Part shown: positions 24,681-36,794 of the stretch, one piece after another
Numbering within the stretch: position 1 is the first letter of the stretch
How the letters are laid out: every line of letters starts with the position of its first letter
From: Edolisoma coerulescens
Lineage: Eukaryota; Chordata; Aves; Passeriformes; Campephagidae
DNA: 64,000 nt
NCBI GenBank assembly: GCA_013397115.1
Contig: VWZW01004700.1
Span: 2,403,309 to 2,467,308 of the forward strand
Direction of reading: 5' to 3'
Notes under the pieces: generated by a model
What the model was told of the DNA's origin: nothing
The model's input: only the letters and a program-made list of their open reading frames with translations
Database searches by the model: none
Program-made: the position numbers and the translations under genes

Positions 24681-27600
24681 CTACAAGAAGTTTTATAAAA
24701 TGTTACACAAAACAATTGGACATAATAACATTTTTTATCAGCTACTTCTGTTTCAATTCTGTGATTAAAGACTCATAAATATACAGAAAAATATAACAAT
24801 GCAAATATAACACACAAATATACAATGACTGGTTTAACAGGTTTTAACAAAATTATTCCTGGTAAATGCAGAGCAAACAGGGCAAATTTCTGCCTTGCCT
24901 CCAAGCAGAGTACAACTTAGGAACTCTTCCATGAACTTCTTATTTCTCAAATTTGGGACTCTTTGGAGGTGTCTAAACTTCTGTGGCAACTTAACCCCAC
25001 ATGTCAGTGACAGCTGTGGTGTTCAAAACTTTCTACAGCTTGTCACAAAGACACCCATCCCTAATAATCAAGGAAAAGGTGTGCTGCAAAGAGACATGAC
25101 AGATCTGGGCCCTTGAAAGGTTAGCTGCCTTGACAAGGCTAGAAGAACCAGACTGACAACAAAGACAAACCTTTCCTTCCATTCACATTTACCACCATTC
25201 ACTGATGTATAGGCAGCAAGAAAGAAAATTTCTTTTATCATTATGTCTCACACCGATTTTAAGAGCCAACGGAGATAAAAGAGTAGTAAAGTAGGGTAAT
25301 AAGGTAGACCAAAATCACACATTAACTGTATACAGGCTACTCATCAGCTACCAAACAGCATGACTATTTCTCTAAACATACTTCATGGAAATTCTTCATT
25401 TAAATCATGCAGATTTCAGAAGCTCAAGTTTTCCTGTCACATATGACTTGTAAAAATACACCCCCATCCCTCTAACATACTTAGTTTGCAGAACTTCACT
25501 CTGATTTTTTTTCCTAATAGATCATCACTTCAAAAGTGTCTTCACTGCTTTGACACAAGCACTAAACATTAAATGTCTTGCTGACCATTACATAAATGAA
25601 CACTCTGACAAAATAAGCATCAAGATTAAACGGATTCTGAGACTACAGAAGGGCAATGGAGCTGGTGAAGGGCCTGGAGCACAATACTTATGAGAAGCAA
25701 CTGAGGGTGCTGGGGTTGTTTAGCCTGGAGCAAAGGAGTTCAGGGAAGACATTATTGCTCACTACATCCACCTGGAAGGAGGGTGTAGCAGGGGCAGGAG
25801 GTCAGTCTCTTCTCCCAAGTAAGAAGTTACAGGACAGGAGGCCTCAAGCTGTACCAGGGGAGGTTTAGATTGGATACTGGGAAAAACTTCTTCACTGAAA
25901 TTGGCTACAGGCATTGGCACAAGCTGTCAAGGGGAGCATTGTAACCACCATCCCTGGAAGTGTTCAAAAAAATACACGAATGTGGCACTTGGGGACATAG
26001 TTTAGTGGTGAACACGGCAGTGCTGGATTAACGGTGGGACTCAATGACTTGAGAGATCTTTTCCAACCTTAACAATTCTATGATTTGTGGTTGCCCAAGA
26101 GGAACCCAGTCATTCACCCTTTTGTCTCTCTCCTTTACTGAACTCAGTTAACTGCACTCATTCAAAACAGTCTTTATATTGAGGGAAATTGAGCTTGGCG
26201 GAAAAGGAAGCAAGGATAGCGGTTTACTTCCCTTATGTTTAAATCATACTCCATAAAACATTGTTGCTTCTAAGCACTGGTGAGGAAAAAAGTCCTCAAA
26301 TAAACTGAGACTATGCCAAATTTGATGCACAGCTGGCCTAATGCTCTGCAGGCCTTTACAGGCTTTTACACTCAGCAGAAGAATTAACTTTTTCCTTAAA
26401 AGCCCAACAGAAGTTGATGGTGAGAGCATTTATAGCCTCTGCTTCCCTTGGTTTGTTGTTTTTCTGAGAAGAAAAAGAACAATAAAAGAAAGATAAAGGG
26501 ACAGAAGGATACTTCCTTATAAAAGCTATTGAAATCTTCAGCTGGAACTGAGTTACAACCTTTTGAATAAAACCTGAAAATGATTTTTTTAAAACCCAGC
26601 ATGCAGACTTCTGCATTTACTTTATAGGCAGTTAACATACATACTTTTATCCTTCCAATTCTACATGGTGTTCAGTTCAGATGAACACTACCAAAAAGTG
26701 TAAAAAACCATAACATCACATAAAAAATAATAAGTCCAAAAATAATAAGGCCAGAAGTAGTAACAGCCTAGCTTTTCAAAGAGGAAAAACCAGACTTGCC
26801 TGTATACATTGTATGTATATGAATAAGATATCTAAGTGACAGAATTTATACAAAGCACTTTCTGGAACAGCTCCATTTAATTCCAATGAAGTGCAAAGAG
26901 AATGGGATACAACATCTATTGGTTCTACAGAAGTAGGTGGTAACAGGTAACTTGAAACTTCGCAGATGCATAAAGAAAACTAATTTTCAACCACTGAGTT
27001 TTCAAGCTCTCTGTAAATCATATGCCTAATTCTAAGCGACAAAAAATACCAAAATGAGTGCTGCATAATAAATTTGCCAGCAAAGTAGAGAGGTACACAT
27101 TACAAACAAAAGGCAACTTCAACAGCACACCCTGCTAGGTCTGTAGGTCATGCAAATCAGTGATCAGGGAACTGACAGGCTACATAATGTTTCAGGGAAA
27201 TTGTTTTGCACTGAAAAATGAAGAAAAAAACCAGAAAAATAAAGGAAAGAGAAGACAGACAGAATTTCAAAATAAGACTACTGTGCATGACTATCTTGCT
27301 TTCATTCAAAATACTAAAATTGATTAATGCACTTCTCTAAGTGACAGATGAAACTCCTGAGGGTTAATGTTATCCAGGAGGCACTTGTGGTTTAATCAGT
27401 AATCCTATGCTTCAGGAAAGGTTAAAGGTGCAAAGAATGTGTCAAACCAAAATTGCCTTGACAGATAAAAATCTTACAATCACAGTAACTGCCTCCTATG
27501 ACTTAAGTTAGGTTAGTTTTTTTATGGTATGTGGTGTGCACTAATTGTAACGAAAAACAGTTATACCAAAATGAGAAAAAGTAAAATGCAAACTTTCACA

Positions 27601-29637
27601 TAAACAACACATTAAAAATGCAGCAGATTTATATTGTTTTCAAAGTCTTAACATATTTATATCTTCAACTTAAATAAATATTTTACACCTATTTGTTTAT
27701 ATTCTATTTAACAACTATGCGTTTAACCCACAATATGGAAAAATTAGCTAGAAAATAATTAGCAGAAAGCATCACATTTGCTTTTCTGAGCTATTTGAAC
27801 CACTGAAAAACCATTTGAAAATTTAAGATTTTAAGGTCTTGGCACTAGAGAAACAACAACCATTTAAACAATTTAAAAATTAGTTATTCCATTATTTTAT
27901 GTAGCTAGGTTGCTGAAATTAAAGGAGTAACACTGAAATAAAAGCACACAGTAAGACTTGATAGGAAGCCAAATTACATTTTGTGAGGTGTTTTCCTAGT
28001 GACTGATGGAGAAAATAGAAGCCAAGGCTCTGAGAAAGCATTCTGGAAGAAAAAAAAGGAGAAGCTAAGGAGGGAAAAATGTAGTCAGAAAATACAAGTA
28101 GCCTGGCACTGAGGAAAAGAGAAAAGTGTTTCTGAGTTCAGTAATTTCTGAAAAGGGTTAGTTAAAAGTCAGGAAGAGATATGATCATAACATTCCTTAT
28201 GCATTCAGAGAACCAGGACAAAATACTCCACAAAATCAACTTTTCTTCATAATGCACAGTCTGTGCACATTTAAATTTCTATACTAAGATTCAAAAAGGA
28301 GATAAGGCTTACCCAAGGTTTTCAACTTATCTACATAGGAGTTCAATGTGCAATTAAACATTTATATCATTATTAAAACCAGAAGAAGTTTGCAGTAGAA
28401 GCTTGACTTAATTGTACACTTTCAGAGTTTCACACCACACTCATGGTACAGAGGAAAGCCTCAGTCAGGAAAGAACTGTTAAATTTCTGGTGTATGACTC
28501 TACTGCTGAAGGCAACAGCATCATTTACTTATTTTTGAAGTTTTTCATGATCCATCCTCTCAGGAAACTGGAAGTTCTTTCCTACTACTTTTAGACTTAA
28601 TGTCCACCAAGTCAAGAAAACAAAACCCAACATTAGGAGTTGTGATTTGTCTTACATAGAAAAAGAAATGCAAAAAAAACCCCAGATGAGTTGGACTATG
28701 CAGCAAGGAAAGATAAATGTTCAGTCACAAAATAGCAAGAAGTTCCCAACAGATATCCAGAGAAACAGTATTCACAATAATAAATACACAGGTCGGGAAG
28801 AAAGCATTATTATTTGGACAATAAAACTGCAGAGCAGCAGCCGTAGATGACAGTCTTCTGAGGAGTGAGGGGGAAATTACACCACAATTAATCTTATCAC
28901 ACACAATCTTATCACAATTAATGATAAGAATATATGTGTAAAAATATAAACATATTACTTCCTGATAGATTAACTCCTTTGTCCCAGCTTTTGTGACATT
29001 ACAAAAGTATATCTACTTACTGCATTAAATCCAATTCTCAGACTTAGAAAAGGATTGATAGGAATCTCAAAAATTATTTAGAATTGCCCAATATCTATGT
29101 GCACATGGTTTAGGCCAATATTTGCTCATCAAATTGTTTAGATACATATATTTAAAGATAATTCTTCACATTATCTTGCATCCTTGCATTTTTCTTCATA
29201 GAAGAAAAACAATAGTCCTTTTCATCTTCTATGCCAAGTATATTATCAATCTCATTCTTCAACCAGGGTTTCTCAAAAGATTTTTTTTTTACATGCAAAG
29301 TCAATAATAACAACTTAGGAAAAAAAAGAGACATCATACTTTATGAACTCCACCAGTGCTACAAAAGAATTACTTTCAGTTTAGCAACTGGCTATAGAAA
29401 ATACCATTATGATTACTTCTGCAGGAAAAGAAAAATAAAAAAGGAAGAATACCAACAATCAACAGCTAACCAAAACAACTAACCTCTGAAAGACATCAAT
29501 GAAGATGAAACCATTTTAATTATGATCCCGATGGTAAATCTAAGGTAAGTTAGAGGACAGCTGGTCAAGGACCATCTGGGCATGAAAAGTCTTTGTTTCT
29601 ATTATTTATCAGGGTAAACAAAGGAAAAAAAAGGTAC
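24681..29637 (-). other. VPS13B: VPS13B intron 12
   Basis: Largest complete intron in the window, 4.96 kb, between exons 12 and 13. It holds one CR1 fragment (25640-26085). The remaining 4.5 kb is AT-rich, with no repeat or gene recognised. Confidence 0.9.
25640..26085 (+). mobile_element. CR1 LINE 3' fragment
   Basis: A 445 bp CR1 3' end. It contains gagctggtgaagggcctgga, acttatgagaagcaactgag, ttgtttagcctggagcaaag, aaaaacttcttcactgaaat, catccctggaagtgttcaaa and the 3' end ttccaaccttaacaattcta followed by tgattt. The reading frame (KGLEHNTYEKQ, LGLFSLEQ) is the C-terminus of CR1 ORF2 and is disrupted downstream. Lies in VPS13B intron 12, antisense to the gene. Confidence 0.9.
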
Positions 29638-29725
29638 CTTTGCCACTGGTGCTTTCCATTGTGTACAAGTAATCCATGTAGAAAGCCCCAAACCTCTGCA
29701 TTCCAGCTATCTCTGTGTATGTCTC
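29638..29725 (-). CDS. VPS13B: VPS13B exon 12
   Basis: 88 bp exon: 29 codons plus one base. The acceptor is TTGGTAG|GAGACA. The translation is ETYTEIAGMQRFGAFYMDYL followed by YTMESTSGK, identical in these stretches to human VPS13B (about residues 521-549) as I recall it. The donor is GCAAAG|GTACCTTTTTTTTCC, which is weak at +3 to +6 but followed directly by a T-rich run. The next codon, split over the junction, is Val here against Gly in my memory of human. The longest plus-strand reading frame over this exon is only its shadow. Confidence 0.95.
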
Positions 29726-31107
29726 CTACCAACAAAGCAAAGCAAACAAAGAAAATGTTGTATAAGGAAAGAATCTTGAGACTACCAACTGATAGACTGG
29801 TATTAGAGAGATATATTCATGTTTGGATTTGTGCACCAACACAGGGAAAGGCTTATCAAAGCAAAGGACAGAGGTCATCCCAAAGAATTCACCTTTCTGA
29901 TAGGTAATGTAACTTCCATTTGAGGCCACACAAATGCACATCCATAATTCCTGCGGACATGCTGACCAATTCATCAATAACATCTAGTCAATTAGTACCT
30001 TTAATGAAGTAAATATTCTTCATTTGACCTCTTACATGCAACACATCAACCTAATTAAATACACTGAAAACTTCAGCTCATTCACTTTGGCTTTGTCATT
30101 CAAGGAATATTGTGGTTTTATCTTTCAACAGTAGGAAACTTATCAAGACTTTTTGCCAACACTGGGATTTACACATAATACAATACACTACACAGCAAAT
30201 TTGCTTCCTCTCTTGCCAAAAAAATAGGCAAATCGCAAAAGCATTGAAGACAGACCAAAGACAGAGTAAAGCGTAAAACTAAAACACACTATGGGAAAAG
30301 TCTGAATTTAAGGACTTGTGATTTTACTGATTTCATTTTTTCATGTGATTCTTCAGGGTTACACTTCATCAATAGTACTAAAAAGGTGAAAATAGTAAAA
30401 TCTAAATTAAAAGGAAATAAGATACATTCCAAATTGTAAATGGCTTACCTGTACAATAAACAGCACAGACCTCCACCTATGAACACACCTGGAAAGGACC
30501 ACCTTGGTCATTGCAACCAGTCCTTAATAATTGCAGACAACCAGGGAACAAAGTTTTACTGCACGGTTTACAACAACAGAGACTAGAGGTGACTGAAAAT
30601 TTGTCTCCACAAAAGGCACAACTAGCAAAATTTTCTCTAAGTAGATAAGTATAGGACACAAACAATAAAATTAACACTGTCCAAATCTGACAGCACTTCT
30701 TAGTTTGAAGACCATAGACTACTTACTGTTTGGGTTTAAAATATGTGCTGGTAGAGCTTGACTTTTTGGTAGTATTCTCTCATATGTCTCTTTTCCTCTT
30801 AAAATGTTCTGTGGTTACTGCTTTTGGAAACTATGACATTAATTCAGTTTTTGGGGCAGGAGGGGAGTTTGAGGTTTCTTCTGGACATGTTTTTCCAGTT
30901 TGGCTCTTTCTATGGCTCAGTTTTTGTGGGTGTCTTTTTTTTTTTAACACAAACAGATTTACTTTTCTTTTGGCCAGCTACAAAGTAAGATTCAGTTAAA
31001 TGTGAAAAAGAGAATTCAGTCCTCTAACAGTACACAGATCTAAATAATTATAAGAAATCCATTAGAGAGCATTGGAATTTTTTTTAAGAAAAATGTAATT
31101 CTCTGAC
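29726..31107 (-). other. VPS13B: VPS13B intron 11
   Basis: Intron of 1.38 kb between exons 11 and 12. It is AT-rich with a T-rich patch around 30930-30960. No repeat family is recognised. Confidence 0.9.
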
Positions 31108-31245
31108 CTTATGATGAGCTGCATCCAATATGAATTCTGCACGAATACTATTATTTTCTGGACTTCTGTAATCAAATAGTGAATTGGTAAGGTATGTCAT
31201 CCCTTTCGCGCTCAAATTTTCTCCACAATTAAAGAAGCATGCCTC
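31108..31245 (-). CDS. VPS13B: VPS13B exon 11
   Basis: 138 bp exon of 46 codons, phase 0 at both ends. The acceptor has a good pyrimidine tract (TTTCCTCCCCTGCCTCGCTTTC) ending TATGAAG|GAGGCA. A second AG three bases further in would drop one Glu. The donor is CATAAG|GTCAGA, weaker than consensus. The translation is EACFFNCGENLSAKGMTYLT, then NSLFDYRSPENNSIRAEFIL and DAAHHK, matching human VPS13B at about residues 475-520. The YLTNSLFDYRSPEN segment is unchanged from human as I recall it. Confidence 0.96.
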
Positions 31246-33358
31246 CTTCATACGGCAGTAGAAAGCGAGGCAGGGGAGGAAATAAAAAATACACAGCCAA
31301 GTTAACAGAGCAGTTTCAATTCTGTCAAAACACACAAATAGCACACAGAGTAGCATCCCTCAAGAGCATATTTCATTATGAATGAAGATAAAACAATGAA
31401 ATTAACTTCATTTGTATAACACAAATTCCTGTCCACTCCTTCCCCATTTTCAAATCAATAAAAATGGCCTGAGCTAATGAATATTATACAACTCATGATA
31501 CAGAACATCTCAGCTGCATTTTAACAGCAAATAACCTCAGATCATTGTTGCTCCAAATCCTGCCCCATCCTCTTCAGTATACACAAACTTATCACTGCAT
31601 ACTCCATTTCTGGCTGACCAATCCTTTCAGCTGCTGTATCCATCCTCTTCAAGACAGTCAGTTATTTCCATGTATGATCTCACTGCTACGTTATCATTCT
31701 TTATTCATCTAGATTTCAACATGCCTTCTCCCAGACTTCTATCCTTCTGAAATAAATACAACTTTTTTTTGTAACAAGAGTTATAAATCGAAATAAGTTA
31801 TTTAGGAGATTTATTTTTTCCAACTATCTATTCTCAATTACAGACAAAGCCAAAACCTTCATGAAAGGCACAATTCCACAACCATAGCAGCAGACAGACA
31901 ACAGGCAAGTAATATCACCACCACTGTCATAAAGCATGGATTAGACTAGAGAGTGGCAGAAAAATGAGTAAGAATAAAACCCCAAATGTCCCTTATTAAC
32001 TAACCTAAAGGAAATTAGCTCAGTTGGTCAGAGAGTGGTGCTAATAATGCCACAGTTGTGGGTTCAATCCCTGTATGGGCTATTCACTTAAGAGCTGGAC
32101 TTGATGTTCTTTCTGGATCCATTCCAACCTGGAATACTCTTATGATTCTGTGAAATTCTCTTGCTCACCCATCCACCTCATTCTAAAAAAAAAATCAGTC
32201 CTCTCACAATTTTATACTTGACAATCTCAGCTTCCACAGACAAAGTGGCTGTCCTCCCTCACATCCCCAGCCACATCTCCCTTGTCCTTAGCAAGGCCAG
32301 CATAGCATTTTTACAGTTGGCTCACCCTTGCTTCCCCAGCCTCTCTTTCTGGAAAAGCCTATATGTATCCATTGCAACACACCAGTCATGTAGTGTGTCC
32401 CACTGCATCCCTAAAATCCCAACAATGTCATACTCGGCAGCTGTGTAAGGATATTTTTTGTTTTTTGCACTGCATACACAAACACCTGAGATGGATGTCA
32501 ACCCATGATGCTCTCACAGGGGAAAGATAAGAAGCTGCCCCATCATACCTATCACAGTACAATATACAATTTCCCAGATTAGGAGATATTTGACATCAGT
32601 ACAGGCACTTGGTATTTTCTTTCATATTCTTAATTTTTCTCTTTAAAATACTTTGCAAGACTTCACAGGGCATTAGGATCAAGTTAACAGGTCTCTTCTT
32701 GGCTGCATTATTTGTTTTTATTTGAACATAGACAATAGTTGCTGTTCTCCAATACTTTAGGGCACTATTCTATCTACAGTTCAACCAAAAATCATCATTA
32801 TTGAATTTAGAATTTCATGCAACATTTCATTAAATATTTTTAAAGTAGTTCATAAGGATACCTGATTTTTTCTTAAGCAATTGAAGATCTGCATTTATTT
32901 AAAATAGAAAAATTAATACTTTCTAACTCCTTCACTTCATACTGCTCTCAATCTTACTGAAAAGTGAGATAAGACACTCATTCAGTATTTACACCGAATT
33001 TCTATTATCTTCAGCATACAGTGTTCCCATTTTTTCCCTTCCAATCCTCTGTTGATTTAAGTACTTTCAAAGATTTTCAAATGTATTTTAATTTGTTATA
33101 CAAAATCAAACTATGCCGACAAAGGCAACAATGGGTTATTGTCCAAAAAGAAAAAATAAGTCTTACGTTCTGCCTCTTCTCAATCTGAGATATTTCTCTT
33201 TTCAACTCTGAGGAATGGACAATGAGTTCTATATCACAGTAACATCCAAAAATCACAATTGGTAACAGCAGTCTTTTCACTTTTTACTATGAAATATTTT
33301 AATAAAGGATAACAGAATTGCTTTCTCAGCAAATAAACTGATATTTCAACATACTCAC
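31246..33358 (-). other. VPS13B: VPS13B intron 10
   Basis: Intron of 2.1 kb between exons 10 and 11. It holds a tRNA-Ile-derived SINE at 32009-32154 in antisense orientation to the gene. The 3' neighbouring 300 bp (32155-32450) is C-rich but matches nothing known to me. Confidence 0.9.
32009..32154 (+). mobile_element. tRNA-Ile-derived SINE (TguSINE1-like)
   Basis: The first about 72 bases are a decayed tRNA-Ile(AAT): A box tagctcagttgg at 32016-32027, anticodon AAT at 32043-32045 inside the loop ctaataa, and B box ggttcaatcc at 32061-32070. A CR1-like 3' tail follows (gagctggacttgatgttc, ccattccaacc, tatgattctgtga), which is how such SINEs borrow CR1 machinery for retrotransposition. This arrangement is that of TguSINE1 described in zebra finch. 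The acceptor stem is degenerate and no CCA is present, so it is not a functional tRNA gene. It lies antisense in VPS13B intron 10. Target-site duplications are not clear. Confidence 0.85.
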
Positions 33359-33481
33359 TTCATCACTCCTATTCATATTCTCTTCAAAATCTTTAATTCC
33401 CATAATTCCTTTTAGGCACATAGCTTGGCAACCAACAAAACCAATTTGACAATCAAAAAAAAGTTCACCTTTCATAAGGAC
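33359..33481 (-). CDS. VPS13B: VPS13B exon 10
   Basis: 123 bp exon of 41 codons, phase 0 at both ends, with acceptor CACTAG|GTCCTT and donor GATGAA|GTGAGT. The translation is VLMKGELFFDCQIGFVGCQA, then MCLKGIMGIKDFEENMNRSD and E. This matches human VPS13B at about residues 434-474. The cysteine-containing CQIGFVGCxAMC core is conserved, while the first residues (VLMKGEL against ALMMGEP in human, by recall) have drifted. It lies only 342 bp downstream of exon 9, the shortest intron in the window. Confidence 0.95.
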
Positions 33482-33823
33482 CTAGTGAGGAAAAAAAAAA
33501 TAAATGTGATAAATTTTTAAGCCTTCTACTCCACAAGAAATACAGAAGATGGACAAAAATGAAGCAAAATATGCTTAGTTTATATATTTAGAGTTTTAAT
33601 AAATAGCAATCATACAGGACACTTGAAAGGAAGGGATTACTGTAGTGTTCAACCACAAAAGCGCAGAAGTTTAGAGTTAATATCTACATGATTATTACAA
33701 TAAACACATCCAGTATGACAGAATATGAAAAATTAGCAATGTAATAATTAAGAAAATCTTATTGTCAACTGTTTGGTACATTACTTATAATGTATCAAAA
33801 AAGTCCTGTCAATGGAGAATTAC
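33482..33823 (-). other. VPS13B: VPS13B intron 9
   Basis: Shortest intron in the window, 342 bp, between exons 9 and 10. Nothing besides splice signals is recognised. Confidence 0.92.
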
Positions 33824-33919
33824 CTCAACTGTCGTTCCTTCTTGTTCCCAGCAGATAACTTCTTTGGATTTTACTTTCTGAGGGCTGTAATAACTACTTT
33901 CAGCCTGCATTTCAGTGAG
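33824..33919 (-). CDS. VPS13B: VPS13B exon 9
   Basis: 96 bp exon of exactly 32 codons, phase 0 at both ends. The acceptor is GTTCTGCAG|CTCACT and the donor TTGAG|GTAATT. The translation is LTEMQAESSYYSPQKVKSKE followed by VICWEQEGTTVE, nearly the same as human VPS13B at about residues 402-433. In human this exon carries a known truncating Cohen syndrome mutation (around codon 407, by memory), which helps to anchor the exon numbering used here. Because the exon is symmetric, skipping it would not shift the frame. Confidence 0.95.
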
Positions 33920-36528
33920 CTGCAGAACAACAGGATAAACACCTTATAAAAGCCAATATTATTATTAAACAGCAGTACTGTCATTAATAACAGAACTGAT
34001 AAAGACAAAGTAAATTATGGGCAAAAGTTCATTATTAACTGTCAGGAAACAGGTGCAATTAAACAGCTGAAACACATTATCCATATGGGAATGTCTCATA
34101 TTCAACTTCTGGTTGAAATATGCTACAACAGAATGTTTAAAATCCACTATAGTATTTTTAGTTTGCTTATCTAAAGAGAAACTGTGTGAAAAGATGAAAC
34201 AGATATACAGCTGCATTATTAATATCAAATGAGCTTATAAACTGCTGTAAAAATCCACTAATACTTTATTTGTTCTTCCCAAGAAATAATTAAACATCAT
34301 GATAATATTAGAGACACATTTTGATTACAACCATACTCATTTTTGTTTCATGTCAATGCAATTGAGAGCAACATGCACTTATATTTCTTGAATGATTTTG
34401 ATATAAAAATTCAAAATGGGAAAAAACACACAGATTAAAAAAGCACATGACCTACAGCTAAGAAAAACAAAAAAGAAGAATGCAATATTGAATGTATTAT
34501 GTTTGGCATGAAAAAACACAAGATAGTTTATGCTGAAAAGCTTAAATACTTCAAATTCTAATTTTTACAAAGGAATATCTACACACTTTTATCTTCAATG
34601 GATACACATGGATGCTGTTTCAATTTAAAATTTTGTAACCCGAATGTCCAAGAAAATTGGATGAAAAAAATCACTGATCACCCTTCACCTGTGTGCAATT
34701 ATTGCAGAGGAAAAGCAATTAATTGATTAAAAGAACTCAGAAATTACAAGAATAGTTTTCACCATTATTAGAAAACGGTACGTTTAATTTGGCATGATTT
34801 TTAGCTGGAATGATATCAACTATTCAGAATGTTAATGCAGAAACTTGACCTTATTTTTTAACCAAAAGATGAACCACAAATTAATTCCATACATTCTTTG
34901 CATGCAAGCAGAACAATGAATTCTGTTTTCCTTCTGTCACCATATTGGCATCATATATCACATTTAAAATTTATAGAATGCAAAATGTTACATTTTAAGT
35001 AGTTTTTAATCACTTCCTAATATAAAATGTGTGAACTTGCAAATGAAGCATTAGGAAAGCCCTCTCTAGCAAAACACATGCTCAAAAAAGAAGTTCATAG
35101 TATATTTAATGAGTTTTCTTGCATGAGGAATGATTGCACAAAATTACTACTGTATGACATAGTGCAAAAGAAGATGCTGAGCCATAATAAATGAGAAATT
35201 TCAGTTTTGATGGCTTGTTCATGTTTCAAGTCGTGTCCCAGGGATACAACTAATGGAGGGGGAAAAAACATTCTACTATTTATTTTTAGCCTCTTTTAAC
35301 GAAGGCTGAAGCAGATTGACACAAAAGAACATGAATGAATGCTTGAATACTGTTGATACCCCAAAATTTTGCAACCATTTTTCAGAAGGCTGAAGCTTAA
35401 AACATCAACCTCCCCACAGAATGTCTACAGCTTCCAAAGTCACTTGTCTCACCCTTTCTGACAGTTGCTGAGCAGCTAAATGCCCTTCTACACCACCAAA
35501 CTAAAATAGCTAAATTAGACATAAAGCCCCATAAAACACTCTTGTGCACAGATGTCAAGCCAAACAGCCAAGAAAGGGACAGGGAGCTCCTGATGGTATT
35601 GGGTATATAATCAGGCACATAATTCTTGTATGAGAGTTATGAAAGTATTGCAGTTCATCTGAAAGGCTCAAAGTCATAAAAATAATCCTAAATTACTCTG
35701 TGGCAAAGTTCTGACCTTGATTTAGTATATGCTTAATTGTAAAGCCAAGAGCCACTTCGTGTAGCTATGCACATAAAATTGTTTGCATATAGTTTGACAC
35801 GTTACAAGTATTCTGCTCATTCCGTACCCTAATTTTTAATTTCTGCCAGCACATATCAATGTCTTATTCAGACTCTCCATATTCCCTTCTGCAAGCTTAC
35901 AAAATATTAGAGAGAAGGCCAACAATTTTCAGCTTTGCTTAGAGGTAATACTTAAATCTTTCTCTACATACACAGTTTATAGTTCAGACTATATGTATTA
36001 TTTATCCTTTTTTTCTTCAATACAACTTCAACCTATAGAAAATTAATTCAACATTATCAAGTTAAATTCATATTGTCACATACAATAGTCCAAAAAAAGA
36101 GTAGTCTCTAAAAAATTCCTCCAATCCTAGCTCTATGGAACTATAAACTAAAATTTTCATTTAAAAATACATATTTGTATAAAAATTAGATGGATAGAAT
36201 ACTGCAGTAAACATTTATAGAAAGTCTCTGAGGTTTTTCTCCCATGAAAAAATATTAATGTAATTAAGTGGTTTCCTTTGAATATTATAAAGTTCACACT
36301 CAAATTCAAGCTGAAATAACAAAACTGACTCCCATTGCCATTATCAGTCCAGTATAATGGAAGAGGAACTTTCAGCTTTCGCATTTCTTGTTATTCATTC
36401 ACATAATACTCCCCTCGTAATACCAACAATATTTGTCTTGACTCAAACAGTATACAAAGGCTCAGAAAATCTTTAGGCACTTCCTCAACAAGTCAAATGA
36501 ATCCTTTATAACACAGAGAAACACTTAC
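33920..36528 (-). other. VPS13B: VPS13B intron 8
   Basis: Intron of 2.6 kb between exons 8 and 9. It is AT-rich, with no recognised repeat or gene. Confidence 0.9.
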
Positions 36529-36794
36529 CTTAAAAGTCACTGTTGCCTTGGTACAGTAAAACCCAACTGAAATAACAGGATCCTTGAGGGACTGAGACTT
36601 CTGCTGTTCTGCTGTTCCATCATCAATTCCACTAGAATCATTCTCTTCATCATCATAACTCACAATAGCAGGAACAAAAGACCAAGCCCAAGAAACCCAT
36701 CCTTGTTGCTGGTCATCATCTTGATGTAAATAAGGATCTTGACTAATATACTGTGCAGGATATTGCATTACTGAGCTTGCTTCATCTTCTGTGC
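36529..36794 (-). CDS. VPS13B: VPS13B exon 8, acidic loop with conserved tryptophan motif
   Basis: 266 bp exon, the longest in the window, with acceptor TTCAAAAG|GCACAG and consensus donor TTTAAG|GTAAGT. It encodes an acidic Gln/Asp-rich stretch (TEDEASS, QDPYLHQDDDQQQ), then GWVSWAWSFVPAIVSYDD, a second acidic low-complexity part (EENDSSGIDDGTAEQQKSQS), and LKDPVISVGFYCTKATVTFK. Corresponds to about human residues 313-401. The Trp/aromatic core is the same as in human by recall, while the flanking acidic segments have drifted and the exon appears one codon shorter than human. Trp-rich segments in acidic loops recur in VPS13 paralogues, so a conserved role such as membrane or partner contact is likely but is inference. 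Confidence 0.97.

Noticed and set aside
32009..32080. Possible tRNA-Ile(AAT) gene
   Set aside because: The acceptor stem is degenerate, and a CR1-like tail follows directly, so it is the head of a SINE.
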